Source of the DNA: Actinomadura barringtoniae
GTDB lineage: Bacteria; Actinomycetota; Actinomycetes; Streptosporangiales; Streptosporangiaceae
Reading direction: 5' to 3'
Assembly: GCF_017573505.1 (NCBI RefSeq)
Contig: NZ_JAGEOJ010000012.1
Coordinates: 310,001 to 374,000, forward strand
DNA length: 64,000 nt
The notes beneath the pieces are model-generated. The model did no database searches, was not told where the DNA came from, and saw only the letters and a list, made by a program, of their open reading frames with translations. The translations under genes were made by a program, and so were the position numbers. Shown here piece after piece: positions 27,212 to 35,715 of the stretch. Positions within the stretch are counted from its first letter, which is position 1. The number at the start of each line of letters is the position of its first letter.

Positions 27212-28379
27212 GCACGAACGCGCCGCCGGCGAGCGCGGCGAGGATCATCGCCGTGCCGAACACCGTCGCGCCGTTCGCCAGCCCGATCTCGTCGCTGAGG
27301 AAGCCCGCCGCCACCGGCAGCAGCCCCGCCGGGAGGTAACCGGCGGCGCTGAGGGCCGCGTTCGCCTCGGCGAGCCGGTGGCCGGGGACCCGCGCGCTCA
27401 GCAGCGACAGCCCGCCCAGCTGCCCGAGCCCCTGCCCGGGGCCCGCCAGGATCGCGGCGGCCACCAGCAGGACGGCCGACGAGGTCCGCACGGCGACGAT
27501 CAGCGTCACCATGCTGAGGACGGTCGCGACGGCGCCGGTGGAGAGCACGGCCCGCACGCTCGCGCCGCGCATCGCGAACTGCGCGCCGGTCGCGGCGGCG
27601 AACATCACGAACACCATCGTGCCCGACACGATCCGGCTCTCGGTGCCGAGCAGGTCCGAGAGCAGCGACGGCCCGAGGGCCAGCACGAAACCGGTCGCGG
27701 TGATCCCGGGCGCGAAGACCGCGATCCCGGCGAGCAACTGCCCGCGGTTCGCCGCCGGAACCGAGGGCAGTCGTACGGCCCGGTGCTCGGAGGCGGATGC
27801 GGCGGGCCTCCGCAGCGGGAGCCGCAGGACCGTGACGAACGCGGTGATCAGGAGCGCGGCCTCCAGGACGAAGAACACCACCGTGGGGCCGGGGAGCCGT
27901 TCGGACAGCACGCCCGACACCAGCGGGCCCGAGCCCGCGCCGATCACGACGGCCGTGGAGGCCAGCAGCGCGGCCAGGCGCCTGCGGGGCGCGCATGTGC
28001 CGCCGAGGTCGGCGACGGCGGCCGTGCCGGTGGACAGCACCGTGCCGACCGCGACGCCGGTCAGCAGCCGGGCGACCGCCAGCGCGGCCACCGAGGTCGC
28101 CGTCGCGAAGATCGCGCACGCCGCCACCCCCAGCGCGAGCACCGGCAGCAGCACCGCGCGGCGCCCGATCCGGTCCGAGAGCGCCCCGGCGACCGGCAGC
28201 GCACCGAGCAGCCCGGCGATGTAGCAGGCGTACACGATGGTGATCACCCCCGCCGAGAAGCCGAGCCGTTCCTGCCACAGCACGAACAGCGGGGTCGCCG
28301 CCGTGGGCAGCATCATCACCGCCGTCACCGGCCACGCCGCCAGCCAGACCGCGCGCCGTTCCCGGACCGTCGCCGTCAT
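27159..28379 (-). CDS. MFS transporter, DHA1-like (12 TM)
   Basis: A 406-residue permease. I chose ATG 28377-28379 (GGGAGG upstream); the longer in-frame reading to 28469 crosses the operator region and has no hydrophobic character. Motif A is GALSDRIGRRAVLLP between TM2 and TM3; the first half continues with ARLLTGVAVGTVLSTGTAAVADLG. About 12 hydrophobic segments. It diverges from an ArsR-type regulator with several TGTACGA boxes between them, so it is likely repressed by that protein. Its C-terminus overlaps the convergent MFS gene by 53 bases. Confidence 0.9.
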   Translation of the reverse strand: MTATVRERRAVWLAAWPVTAVMMLPTAATPLFVLWQERLGFSAGVITIVYACYIAGLLGALPVAGALSDRIGRRAVLLPVLALGVAACAIFATATSVAALAVARLLTGVAVGTVLSTGTAAVADLGGTCAPRRRLAALLASTAVVIGAGSGPLVSGVLSERLPGPTVVFFVLEAALLITAFVTVLRLPLRRPAASASEHRAVRLPSVPAANRGQLLAGIAVFAPGITATGFVLALGPSLLSDLLGTESRIVSGTMVFVMFAAATGAQFAMRGASVRAVLSTGAVATVLSMVTLIVAVRTSSAVLLVAAAILAGPGQGLGQLGGLSLLSARVPGHRLAEANAALSAAGYLPAGLLPVAAGFLSDEIGLANGATVFGTAMILAALAGGAFVLTRGRRAAARDARDGGW

Positions 28380-28400
28380 CACGCCTCCCGCACCACACTC

Positions 28401-28469
28401 ATGTACGAAAAAACTCGTACTTGTACGAATGGGGTCGAACTTAGCATCAGTTCGACTCGACTCGTACAA
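28401..28469. promoter_or_regulatory. Four TGTACGA-type boxes between ArsR regulator and MFS gene
   Basis: Copies are TGTACGA (28402-28408), CTCGTAC (28414-28420, inverted), TTGTACGA (28421-28428) and CTCGTACAA (28461-28469, inverted). The middle two form TCGTAC-TT-GTACGA. The last touches the ArsR start codon, and the cluster spans the divergent promoters, as expected for an autoregulating repressor. Confidence 0.6.
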
Positions 28470-28819
28470 TGGGCGGCATGGAGACCGAGACCAGCGCGCG
28501 GCCGGCGCCGCTCCCCCAGCCCGCCCGGGAGGACCTCCGGCTGGAGGTGGTGATGGGCGCGCTGAGCGACCCGCTGCGGATGACGATCGTGCGCAGGCTG
28601 CTGCTGGAGTCGGACGGCTACGACCACACGTGCGGCTGGTTCGAGCTGGACCGGCCCAAGTCCACGCTCACGCACCACTTCAAGGCGCTGCGGGAGGCGG
28701 GGCTCACCACGCAGCGCCAGTACGGCCTGGAGCGCCGGAGCAGGCTGCGGTCGGAGGACCTGAACGCCCGCTTCCCAGGCCTGCTGGACCTCGTCGCGGC
28801 CTGGGAGCCAGCTAAATAA
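28469..28819 (+). CDS. ArsR-like winged-helix transcriptional regulator
   Basis: A 116-residue DNA-binding protein. Residues ~25-100 form the ArsR-type winged helix: MGALSDPLRMTIVRRLL, then the recognition helix region PKSTLTHHFKALREAGL, typical of the HTH_20/ArsR group that controls neighbouring exporters. A second in-frame ATG at 28478 is equally possible; neither has a strong ribosome site. It diverges from the MFS gene across an array of TGTACGA boxes, which are the probable operators. No obvious metal-binding cysteine pair is present, so the inducer is likely organic. Confidence 0.88.
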   Translation: MGGMETETSARPAPLPQPAREDLRLEVVMGALSDPLRMTIVRRLLLESDGYDHTCGWFELDRPKSTLTHHFKALREAGLTTQRQYGLERRSRLRSEDLNARFPGLLDLVAAWEPAK

Positions 28820-28826
28820 TTCCTGG

Positions 28827-29318
28827 TCAGACCATGTACTGGTCGTGCCGCAGGTAGAGCTCGGCCCACTCCTCGGGCGTGAGCTGCCTGCCGGTGCGCG
28901 CGATCTCGGCCGTTTCCTCGAAGTAGGCCTCGCGCGGGGCGCCCGGGGTGAACAGGATCAGCATCGAGGCGGGCTCGCCGCTCTCGTTGCGGAACGAGTG
29001 GATGCCGCCGGGCGGGACGTAGAGGAAGTCGCCCGGCTCGGCGTCGACGGTCTTGTCGCCGTCATACAGGCGGATCGTGCCGCTGAGAATGAAGAACGAC
29101 TCGGAGATCGTCTTGTGGAAGTGCGGCGCGGGCCCGGCCGGTTTCGCCGACATGTCCCACCGGTAGAGCCCGAACTCCCCATCGGTGTTGGCGCCCGTAC
29201 CGAGGTAGTGGACGCCGGAACCGTCGCCCCGGTCGATCTCCGGCGGGGACGCGGCGGGGCGGAACCGGCCGCTGACCTCGCCCTGGTCGGCGAAGTATCG
29301 GGGTTCGGGATACGTCAT
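28827..29318 (-). CDS. Cupin-domain protein
   Basis: A 163-residue protein with a single cupin barrel. Metal-binding motif 1 is PHFHKTISESFFILSG (HxH, then Glu, then Gly) and motif 2 is PGDFLYVPPGGIHSF. The start at ATG 29316-29318 has a near-perfect ribosome site (AGGAGG). The last ~35 residues (LTPEEWAELYLRHDQYMV) are a helical tail. It converges on the ArsR gene with 7 bases between. The reaction, if any, is not readable; such cupins include dioxygenases, isomerases and non-catalytic binding proteins. Confidence 0.85.
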   Translation of the reverse strand: MTYPEPRYFADQGEVSGRFRPAASPPEIDRGDGSGVHYLGTGANTDGEFGLYRWDMSAKPAGPAPHFHKTISESFFILSGTIRLYDGDKTVDAEPGDFLYVPPGGIHSFRNESGEPASMLILFTPGAPREAYFEETAEIARTGRQLTPEEWAELYLRHDQYMV

Positions 29319-29386
29319 CGTGATCCTCCTCGACGGTATGAGCCAATTCTGCCCATACCGCCGGGAGCGCGATCACCGGGGCCGGG

Positions 29387-29794
29387 TCACTCGACGACGA
29401 GCTCCACCGGGATGTTGCCGCGGGTGGCGTTGGAGTACGGGCAGACCTGGTGGGCGCGCTCGATCAGCTCGCGGCCGCCCTCGAGGTCCTCGGGAAGCTC
29501 GACGCGCAGCACCACGCTGAGCCCGAAGCCCTTGTCCACGCTGCCGCCGATGCTGACCTCGGCGGTCACCGACACGTCGCGGACGTCCTTGCGCTCGGCG
29601 CGCGCCACGGCGCCCATGGCGCTGGCGAAGCAGGCCGCGTAACCGGCCGCGAAGAGCTGCTCGGGGTTGGTGCCCTCGCCGCTGCCGCCCATCTCGACCG
29701 GCGGGGCCATCTTCAGGTCCAGCTTTCCGTCCGAGCTGACGGCACGCCCGTCGCGCCCGTTCGCGGTGGCCACGGCGGTGTAGTGGGTGTCCAT
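29387..29794 (-). CDS. ohr: Organic hydroperoxide resistance protein Ohr (OsmC family)
   Basis: A 135-residue thiol peroxidase that reduces organic hydroperoxides. The two family cysteines are present, Cys55 in GYAACFASAM (peroxidatic) and Cys118 in HQVCPYSNATRGNI (resolving). GTNPEQLFAAGYAAC is the signature. The start at ATG 29792-29794 has AAGGAG upstream. It diverges from an OhrR-like MarR regulator with two symmetrical sites between them, the classical arrangement. Confidence 0.95.
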   Translation of the reverse strand: MDTHYTAVATANGRDGRAVSSDGKLDLKMAPPVEMGGSGEGTNPEQLFAAGYAACFASAMGAVARAERKDVRDVSVTAEVSIGGSVDKGFGLSVVLRVELPEDLEGGRELIERAHQVCPYSNATRGNIPVELVVE

Positions 29795-29837
29795 GAGAGC
29801 TCCTTCGGCGTTGAAGATCCGTACAAGAATCAATGTA

Positions 29838-29866
29838 GCACAACTTAGTTGTGCGCAATTGAATTG
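29838..29866. promoter_or_regulatory. OhrR-type operator region: two palindromes between ohr and ohrR
   Basis: GCACAACTTAGTTGTGC (29838-29854, 8-bp arms around one base) is followed one base later by CAATT-G-AATTG (29856-29866). Both lie between the divergent ohr and ohrR genes in an AT-rich patch, and the sequences resemble the AT-rich dyads bound by OhrR. Confidence 0.65.
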
Positions 29867-29882
29867 TAGGATGGAACACATG

Positions 29883-30329
29883 ATGAGCTCACCGGACGAG
29901 GTGCTCCGCCTGGACAACCAGGTGTGCTTCGCCCTGCACGCCGCCTCGCGCGCCTTCGACGCCACCTACCGCCCGATGCTGCGCGACCTCGGCCTGACCT
30001 ATCCGCAGTACCTGGCGATGCTGGCGCTCTGGGAGCACGGAACGCTGACCGTCAAGGAGCTCGGCCTCGCCCTGCGCCTGGACTCCGGCACGCTCTCCCC
30101 CCTGCTCAAGCGGCTCGAGACCGCCGACCTGGTCCGGCGCGAGCGCAGCAGCGAGGACGAGCGGTCGGTGACGGTCTCACTGACCGCCCCCGGCCTGGCC
30201 CTGAAGAGGAAGGCGGCGGCCATCCCGCACCGCATCCTCGGCGCCACGGGCCTGTCCGCACAGGAGCTGAAGGACCTGCGCCGTTCGCTGGACGAGCTGA
30301 CCGCCGCCCTCGACGCCGCCCAGGTCTGA
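29883..30329 (+). CDS. ohrR: OhrR, MarR-family peroxide-sensing repressor
   Basis: A 148-residue winged-helix repressor. Three in-frame ATGs (29871, 29880, 29883) compete. I prefer 29883 because it places the reactive cysteine of RLDNQVCFALHAASRAF at position 15, as in Bacillus OhrR. LTYPQYLAMLALWE and the winged helix LDSGTLSPLLKRLETADLVRR with the ERSVTVSLT wing are diagnostic. Oxidation of this cysteine by organic peroxides releases the repressor from the adjacent dyads. Confidence 0.92.
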   Translation: MSSPDEVLRLDNQVCFALHAASRAFDATYRPMLRDLGLTYPQYLAMLALWEHGTLTVKELGLALRLDSGTLSPLLKRLETADLVRRERSSEDERSVTVSLTAPGLALKRKAAAIPHRILGATGLSAQELKDLRRSLDELTAALDAAQV

Positions 30330-30461
30330 GACCTCTGGCCTCGGCCCCTGGTCTGGGGCACGGGGCTTTCGATCAATCGTCGGCGCCTACAAATTCTGGG
30401 TGTGGGGCTTTGTAATCGCCCGGCAGCGAGGGCGCGGACGAACCGCCCATAACCTTCGCTT

Positions 30462-31136
30462 ATGGACCCCGAACGCCTGATCTATCCGCTGACGAAGCAC
30501 GTTCTGCTGGGCCCCGCGATGAGGGTCGCCTTCCGGCCGGAGGTGACGGGCCTGGAGAACATCCCCCGCACCGGACCGGTGATCCTGGCCCCCAATCACC
30601 TGGCGTTCATCGACTCGTTCGTGGTCCCGCTCGTCGTTCCCCGGCAGGTGTTCTTCCTGGGCAAGCACGAGTACTTCAACCGGCCGGGCCTGCCGGGACG
30701 CGTCCAGGCGGCCTTCTTCCGCGGGGTCGGGGCCATCGCCGTCGACCGTTCGGGCGGCCGGGCCGCGGTGGCGGCGCTCGCGGCGTCGGCGGACGTCCTG
30801 GAGCGCGGCGAGATGTTCGCGATCCACCCCGAGGGCACCCGTTCGCCGGACGGGCGCCTCTACCGGGGCCGCACGGGCGTCGGGCGGCTGACATTGCGCA
30901 CGGGCGCCCCGGTCGTGCCGGTGGCGCTGTCGGGCACCGAACGGGTCCAGCCGCGCGGTTCCAAGCTCCCCCACCCGGTCAAGATCGGGATCCGGTTCGG
31001 CGAGCCGCTCACGTTCAGCGGCGTCGAACGCGACCGTGAGGCGGTGCGCACCGCCACCGACGAAGTGATGCGGCAGATCCAGAAACTCTCTGGTCAGGAG
31101 TACGTCGACTCCTATGCTCCGATGCGCGGCGCATGA
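30462..31136 (+). CDS. plsC: 1-acyl-sn-glycerol-3-phosphate acyltransferase-like (PlsC)
   Basis: A 224-residue membrane-associated acyltransferase of phospholipid synthesis, transferring an acyl group to lysophosphatidic acid. The catalytic HX4D motif is NHLAFID (His46, Asp51) and the phosphate-binding motif is PEGTRSPDG (Glu124-Arg127). Arg/Lys-rich loops and the later PVVPVALSGTERV match motif IV. Stand-alone, 132 bases after ohrR. Streptomycetes and relatives carry several such paralogs, so the exact substrate is not certain. Confidence 0.9.
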   Translation: MDPERLIYPLTKHVLLGPAMRVAFRPEVTGLENIPRTGPVILAPNHLAFIDSFVVPLVVPRQVFFLGKHEYFNRPGLPGRVQAAFFRGVGAIAVDRSGGRAAVAALAASADVLERGEMFAIHPEGTRSPDGRLYRGRTGVGRLTLRTGAPVVPVALSGTERVQPRGSKLPHPVKIGIRFGEPLTFSGVERDREAVRTATDEVMRQIQKLSGQEYVDSYAPMRGA

Positions 31137-31232
31137 CCGATCCCGGTCCGCCGACGTTTGCCGATCGTGGCACGGGCACAGGTTAAGGAGAGCAAGGGCC
31201 AGAAATAAGCGAAGCCGTATTACGGAGATGAC

Positions 31233-32117
31233 GTGGAGATCAGCCTTACCCTCAGGCTTCCACGAGACGCGGCCAGTGTGCCCATGGTGCGGCAGGTGCT
31301 GGACTCGTCTCTGGAAACGCTCGGCGTCGAGGAGCCGGTCCGCGACGACCTGATGCTCATTCTCAGTGAGGCCTGCGGCAATGTGATCCGGCACGCGCAG
31401 GACTGCGACGACTACTCCGTGCTGGTGGCGATCGTCGACGACGACTGCCTGATCAAGGTGCTGGACTCGGGTGACGGGTTCGGCGAGGGCCTGGACGCGG
31501 CGGAGCGGCCGCCGAGCCTCATCGCCGAGCACGGGCGCGGGATGTTGATCATGAAGGCGCTGGCCGACCAGGTCGAGTTCCGGTCCTCCCCCGAGGAGGG
31601 CGTCCTGGTCGCCATGGAGAAGCGGCTGCGGTACGGCGAGGACACCCTCGGCCACCGCCTCACCGCGGGCGAGCCCAAGCCGGTCGATGACGCCGCGTTC
31701 ATGGACGACGAGGACGACGAGGACGCCGATCCCGAGCTGGAGGAGTTCGCCACCAAGCTGTTCGATCTGGCGCGCGACGGCCAGACCGAACAGCTCGTGA
31801 GCTACGTGGACGCCGGGGTCCCGGTCAACCTGACCAACGACAAGGGCGACACGCTCCTGATGCTGGCCGCCTACCACGGCCACGCCGGGACCGTTCAGGC
31901 CCTCGCCGCGCGGGCCGCCGACATCGAGCGCCCGAACGACCGGGGACAGCGGCCGCTGGCCGGCGCGGTGTTCAAGAAGGAGCCCGAGGTCGTACGGGTC
32001 CTGCTCGACGCCGGCGCCGATCCCGAGGCCGGGGAGCCGTCGGCCGCCGACACCGCCCGGATGTTCGGCCACGCCGAGTTCCTCGAGTGGTTCGAGGAGC
32101 GGCGCCCGACCGCTTAG
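31233..32117 (+). CDS. RsbW-like anti-sigma ATPase domain fused to ankyrin repeats
   Basis: A 294-residue protein with GTG start and GGAG 5 bases upstream. Residues 1-135 are a HATPase of the RsbW/SpoIIAB type: N box ILSEACGNVIRHA (Glu46, Asn50), G1 box DSGDGFG (Asp78) and AEHGRGMLIMKAL as G2. An acidic linker (DDEDDEDADPELEE) follows, then ankyrin repeats from about 175 to 290, including NDKGDTLLMLAAYHGHAGTV and the next NDRGQRPLAGAVFKKEPEVV. The first half should bind or phosphorylate a sigma regulator; the repeats would dock a partner. No sigma or anti-anti-sigma gene is adjacent. The fusion is uncommon in my experience. Confidence 0.85.
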   Translation: MEISLTLRLPRDAASVPMVRQVLDSSLETLGVEEPVRDDLMLILSEACGNVIRHAQDCDDYSVLVAIVDDDCLIKVLDSGDGFGEGLDAAERPPSLIAEHGRGMLIMKALADQVEFRSSPEEGVLVAMEKRLRYGEDTLGHRLTAGEPKPVDDAAFMDDEDDEDADPELEEFATKLFDLARDGQTEQLVSYVDAGVPVNLTNDKGDTLLMLAAYHGHAGTVQALAARAADIERPNDRGQRPLAGAVFKKEPEVVRVLLDAGADPEAGEPSAADTARMFGHAEFLEWFEERRPTA

Positions 32118-32134
32118 GCCTGCCTGGGATCGGC

Positions 32135-33592
32135 CTAAGCCCCTGCGGGCTGCTCCTGCTTGCGCTGGGGGCGCAGCGCGACCAGCACCACCAGCAGCGC
32201 CGCGAGGGCGAAGGCCGCCCCCGAGGCGAAGACGACGTCCAGGCCGTGCACCATCACGTGCGCCGGGTCGCCGGTGGTGTGGCGCGTGGCGGCGCCGAAC
32301 ACCGTGACCAGCACGGCCGACCCCAGCGAGGCGCCCAGCCAGATCACCGCCTGGGCCACGCCGGAGGCCGCCCCGGCGTCCTCGGCCGGGACCTTCGCCA
32401 GGACGGTCATGTTCAGCGGCATGATCGCGATGCCGCCGCCCGCGCCCATCATCAGGAACGGGCCGAGCATCCCGGTCACGTAGCCGCTGTCGGCCGACAC
32501 CCGGCTGAGCCAGAGGAGGCCGAGCCCGACCAGGATAGCGCCGGTGACGACGAACGGCCGTGCGCCGAAGCGCGGCAGGACCCTCGGCAGGATGCGCAGC
32601 ACCGTGAACTGCATGCCCACCATCGGCAGGAAGGCGACGCCCGCCCGCAGCGGCCCGTACCCGAGCACCTCCTGGAGGTACTGGGTGAGGAAGAAGAACG
32701 CGCCGAACATCCCCGAGACGTACAGCGGCATGGCGAGGTAGGCGCCCGAACGGTCGCGGTCCCGGAACAGCCGCAGCGGAACGATCGGCTGCCGTACGCG
32801 GGCCTCGACGGCGACGAACGCGGCCAGCAGCACGATCGAGGCGGCGAACGCCCCGATCGTCAGGCCGTCCCGCCAGCCGTCGGACCCGGCCCGGATGAAA
32901 CCGAAGACCAGCGCGGTCATGCCGAGCACGGACGTGACCGTTCCGGCGATGTCGAACCGGCCCGGCCGCCTGGGCGTCTCGGTGATGAAGCGCGGGCCGA
33001 GCACGGCCAGCGCCAGGCCGACCGGCAGGTTGATGAAGAAGACCCACCGCCAGCTGGCCGCCTCGGTGAGCACCCCGCCGACCAGCATGCCGATCGCGGC
33101 TCCGGCGCCGGTCACGCCGGAGAAGATGCTGAGGGCGCGGACCCGTGCCGCCCCCTCGAAGTTGGCCGCGATCAGCGCCATCGCGCTCGGCGCGGCCACC
33201 GCCGCCGCGACGCCCTGCAGGGCGCGCGCCGCGATCAGCATCCCGCCCGAGGTCGCCACGCCGCCGAGGAGCGAGGCCAGCGTGAAGACCACCACGCCCG
33301 CCGCGAAGACGCGGCGGCGGCCGAAGATGTCGCCGGTCCGGCCGCCGAGCAGCAGCAGGCCGCCGAATGTCAGCATGTAGGAGTTCTGAACCCAGGTCAG
33401 TCCGCTGGTAGACAGGTGGAGGGCGTCTCTGATGCCCGGAAGGGCGATGGTGACGACGGAGGTGTCGACACCGATCATGAGCTGACAGCCCACGATGACG
33501 GCGAGGGTGATGCCGGGATGAGCGATGCGGGACGGTGCGGCGGGCGAGGCCGCCACCGTTCGCTGCGCCGATGGGGTCGATGGGGTCGACAA
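32135..33592 (-). CDS. MFS drug exporter, DHA2/EmrB-QacA family, TetR-controlled
   Basis: A 485-residue exporter with about 14 TM segments. Motif A is GGRTGDIFGRRRVFAAG and MIGVDTSVVTIALPGIRDAL is the typical TM1 acidic motif D1; the GSVLLVTVF-type last helices follow the pattern of the family. I chose TTG 33590-33592 because GGAGG stands 6 bases upstream; upstream in-frame sequence runs through the operators. It diverges from a TetR regulator, with two GAACG-n4-CGTTC sites between them. Confidence 0.9.
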   Translation of the reverse strand: MSTPSTPSAQRTVAASPAAPSRIAHPGITLAVIVGCQLMIGVDTSVVTIALPGIRDALHLSTSGLTWVQNSYMLTFGGLLLLGGRTGDIFGRRRVFAAGVVVFTLASLLGGVATSGGMLIAARALQGVAAAVAAPSAMALIAANFEGAARVRALSIFSGVTGAGAAIGMLVGGVLTEAASWRWVFFINLPVGLALAVLGPRFITETPRRPGRFDIAGTVTSVLGMTALVFGFIRAGSDGWRDGLTIGAFAASIVLLAAFVAVEARVRQPIVPLRLFRDRDRSGAYLAMPLYVSGMFGAFFFLTQYLQEVLGYGPLRAGVAFLPMVGMQFTVLRILPRVLPRFGARPFVVTGAILVGLGLLWLSRVSADSGYVTGMLGPFLMMGAGGGIAIMPLNMTVLAKVPAEDAGAASGVAQAVIWLGASLGSAVLVTVFGAATRHTTGDPAHVMVHGLDVVFASGAAFALAALLVVLVALRPQRKQEQPAGA

Positions 33593-33620
33593 GACAGCCT
33601 CCGAAGAGCGATGATTTAAG

Positions 33621-33685
33621 GAACGGAAGCGTTCACTGCAGTGAGAATGTACCGCGCATGCAACCAAAAGGGAACGGTCGCGTTC
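33621..33685. promoter_or_regulatory. Two TetR-type operators GAACG-n4-CGTTC
   Basis: GAACG-gaag-CGTTC at 33621-33634 and GAACG-gtcg-CGTTC at 33672-33685, both continuing CACT/CACTAT on the right. The two sites are 51 bases apart, about five helical turns, between the divergent exporter and TetR genes. They very likely bind the adjacent TetR protein and control both genes. Confidence 0.72.
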
Positions 33686-33705
33686 ACTATTTTCCGGAGG
33701 CTCCG

Positions 33706-34287
33706 GTGAGTCCCGGGATTCGACGACGCGGCAGCGAGCTCGAGTCGGCCATCTTCACGGCCGTCATCGGGCAGCTCGAGGCCGTGGGCTACCGCAAGTT
33801 CACGATGGAGGGCGTGGCCGCCGCCGCGCAGACCGGCAAGGCCGCGCTCTACCGCCGCTGGGACTCCAAGGAGGAGCTCATCCGGGACGCGTTCCTGCAC
33901 GTCCTGCCCTCACCCGGGGACGTTCCGGCGCACGAGGACATCCGGTCGGACCTGGTCGAGATCCTCGGGTCCTACCGGGACATGATCAACGCCACCCACG
34001 GCACGATGATCGAGGCCATCAAGGGCGAGGGCAGCGACACCACCGGCCTGCTGCACACCACGATCAAGGAGCACGTCTCCGAGCCGCTCAAGGAGCTGCT
34101 CTACCAGGCGATCCTGCGCGGCGTGGAACGCGGCGACGTGCGGCCCGCGGCGGGCACCCGCGACGTCGCCATGGTGGGCCCGGCGATGTTCACCTACAGC
34201 TGCATGACCATCCGGCCGGACATCACCGAGGAGTACGTGACGATGGTCGTCGACGAGATCCTGATGCCGCTGCTGAGCCCTCGCTGA
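33706..34287 (+). CDS. TetR/AcrR-family transcriptional repressor
   Basis: A 193-residue regulator with GTG start and GGAGG 5 bases upstream. The N-terminal HTH is AVIGQLEAVGYRKFTMEGVAAAAQTGKAALYRRWDSKEELIRDAF. The C-terminal ligand/dimerisation domain begins PAHEDIRSDLVEILGSYRDM. Divergent to the DHA2 exporter with paired palindromes between them: the standard arrangement of a drug-responsive repressor and its pump. Confidence 0.92.
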   Translation: MSPGIRRRGSELESAIFTAVIGQLEAVGYRKFTMEGVAAAAQTGKAALYRRWDSKEELIRDAFLHVLPSPGDVPAHEDIRSDLVEILGSYRDMINATHGTMIEAIKGEGSDTTGLLHTTIKEHVSEPLKELLYQAILRGVERGDVRPAAGTRDVAMVGPAMFTYSCMTIRPDITEEYVTMVVDEILMPLLSPR

Positions 34288-34387
34288 GCCCTCGCTGAGC
34301 CCTCGCCCGGCCCCCTGCGAAAGTCGGGGGTGGCCACCGTCGTTCGGCCATGACCCGGCCCGTCCCGCGCGGGCCAGGCTGTCGATC

Positions 34388-35713
34388 ATGCGTTCACGAA
34401 CCCTCGCCCTCGCGGCGCTCGCCGTACTCCCGCTCCCCCTCGCCGCCGCCTGCGGCTCGCACGCGTCCGCGCAGCCCGCCGCAGCGCAGTCCAGCGCCGC
34501 GCTGACCTCCGGCGTACAGCCCGCCGCCGGACAGCCCGCCGCCGGACGGGCCGCCGCCGGACGGGCCGGAGCTGCGGCTCCGGTGCGGCTCAGCCTGCCC
34601 GCGCCGACCGGACGCCAGCCGATCGGCACCACCGAGCTCCACCTGATCGACCAGGGTCGTCCCGACCCGTGGGTGAAGGGCAAGACCCGCGAGCTCATGG
34701 TCAGCGTCTGGTATCCGGCGCGGCGGAACGCCCTGCCCCGCGCGCCCTACCTGCGGCCCGGCGTGGCCAAGATCACCAATGGCGCCCGCGCGTTCGACCT
34801 CATCCCGCCCGGCACCGTCGACTGGGCGGGCGCCCGCACGCACGCCGCCGAGTCGGCGCCCGTCGACGCCCGGCTCGGCGCCCGGCCCGTCGTGCTCTAC
34901 TCCCCCGGCTTCGGCGTGCCTCGCGGCGTGGGCACGGAGGCGGTCGAGGAACTGGTGAGCCACGGCTACGTGGTGGTGACCATCGACCACACCTACGAGG
35001 CGTCGCTGATCGAGTTCCCGGGCGGGCGGGTCGCGACGCAGACGCTGCCGCCGCAGAGCGCCCAGCGGACCAGGACCGCCATCGACACGCGCGTCGCCGA
35101 CACCCGTTTCGTTCTGGACCGCCTGAAGGCGCTGCGCAGCGGCCGCAACCCCGACGCCGAGCACCGCGCACTCCCCCGCGGGCTCGGCCGGACGCTCGAC
35201 CTGTCCCGGATCGGCATGTTCGGGCACTCGGCGGGCGGCATCCAGGCCGCCGAGGCGATGCGCGTCGACCGGCGGCTGGACGCGGGCATCGACTTCGACG
35301 GAACGATGGAGTACTCCGACGGCGCCCTTGTCCCGGTCGCGCGGACGGGCCTGAACCGGCCGTTCATGCTGATGGGCGCGGCCACCGGCGGTACACCGCA
35401 GACCCATCGCACCAGCCGTTCCTGGAAGGCGTTCTGGGACCACTCCTCAGGCTGGAAGCGCGACCTGAACGTTCCGGCGGGCAGCCACTACAGCTACACC
35501 GACCTGCAGACGATCCTGCCCGCCCTGAGCAAGCCGCTCGGCCTGCCCGCCGACAAGGTGCGCGACTTCGTTGGAACGGTCGACCCCGATCGCATGACCT
35601 CGGCCCTGCGCGCGTACGTCACGGCGTTCTTCGACCGGCACCTGCGCGGCAGGACCGAACCCCTGCTGAACGGCCCCTCGCCCGCGCATCCGGACGTGCG
35701 TTTCATCCGCTAG
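34388..35713 (+). CDS. Lipoprotein alpha/beta hydrolase (PAF-acetylhydrolase-like)
   Basis: A 441-residue exported enzyme. The N-terminus is a lipoprotein signal (LAAAC, Cys22). Next comes a low-complexity tether of Ala/Gly/Gln/Pro encoded by 15-base near-repeats (about 34523-34570). The catalytic domain shows VSVWYPARR and VVLYSPGFGVPRG near the oxyanion hole, the nucleophile elbow MFGHSAGG with Ser281, GIDFDGTME as the acid region and GSHYSYTD late, as in the platelet-activating-factor acetylhydrolase/cutinase-like group. Monocistronic. Confidence 0.85.
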   Translation: MRSRTLALAALAVLPLPLAAACGSHASAQPAAAQSSAALTSGVQPAAGQPAAGRAAAGRAGAAAPVRLSLPAPTGRQPIGTTELHLIDQGRPDPWVKGKTRELMVSVWYPARRNALPRAPYLRPGVAKITNGARAFDLIPPGTVDWAGARTHAAESAPVDARLGARPVVLYSPGFGVPRGVGTEAVEELVSHGYVVVTIDHTYEASLIEFPGGRVATQTLPPQSAQRTRTAIDTRVADTRFVLDRLKALRSGRNPDAEHRALPRGLGRTLDLSRIGMFGHSAGGIQAAEAMRVDRRLDAGIDFDGTMEYSDGALVPVARTGLNRPFMLMGAATGGTPQTHRTSRSWKAFWDHSSGWKRDLNVPAGSHYSYTDLQTILPALSKPLGLPADKVRDFVGTVDPDRMTSALRAYVTAFFDRHLRGRTEPLLNGPSPAHPDVRFIR

Positions 35714-35715
35714 TC

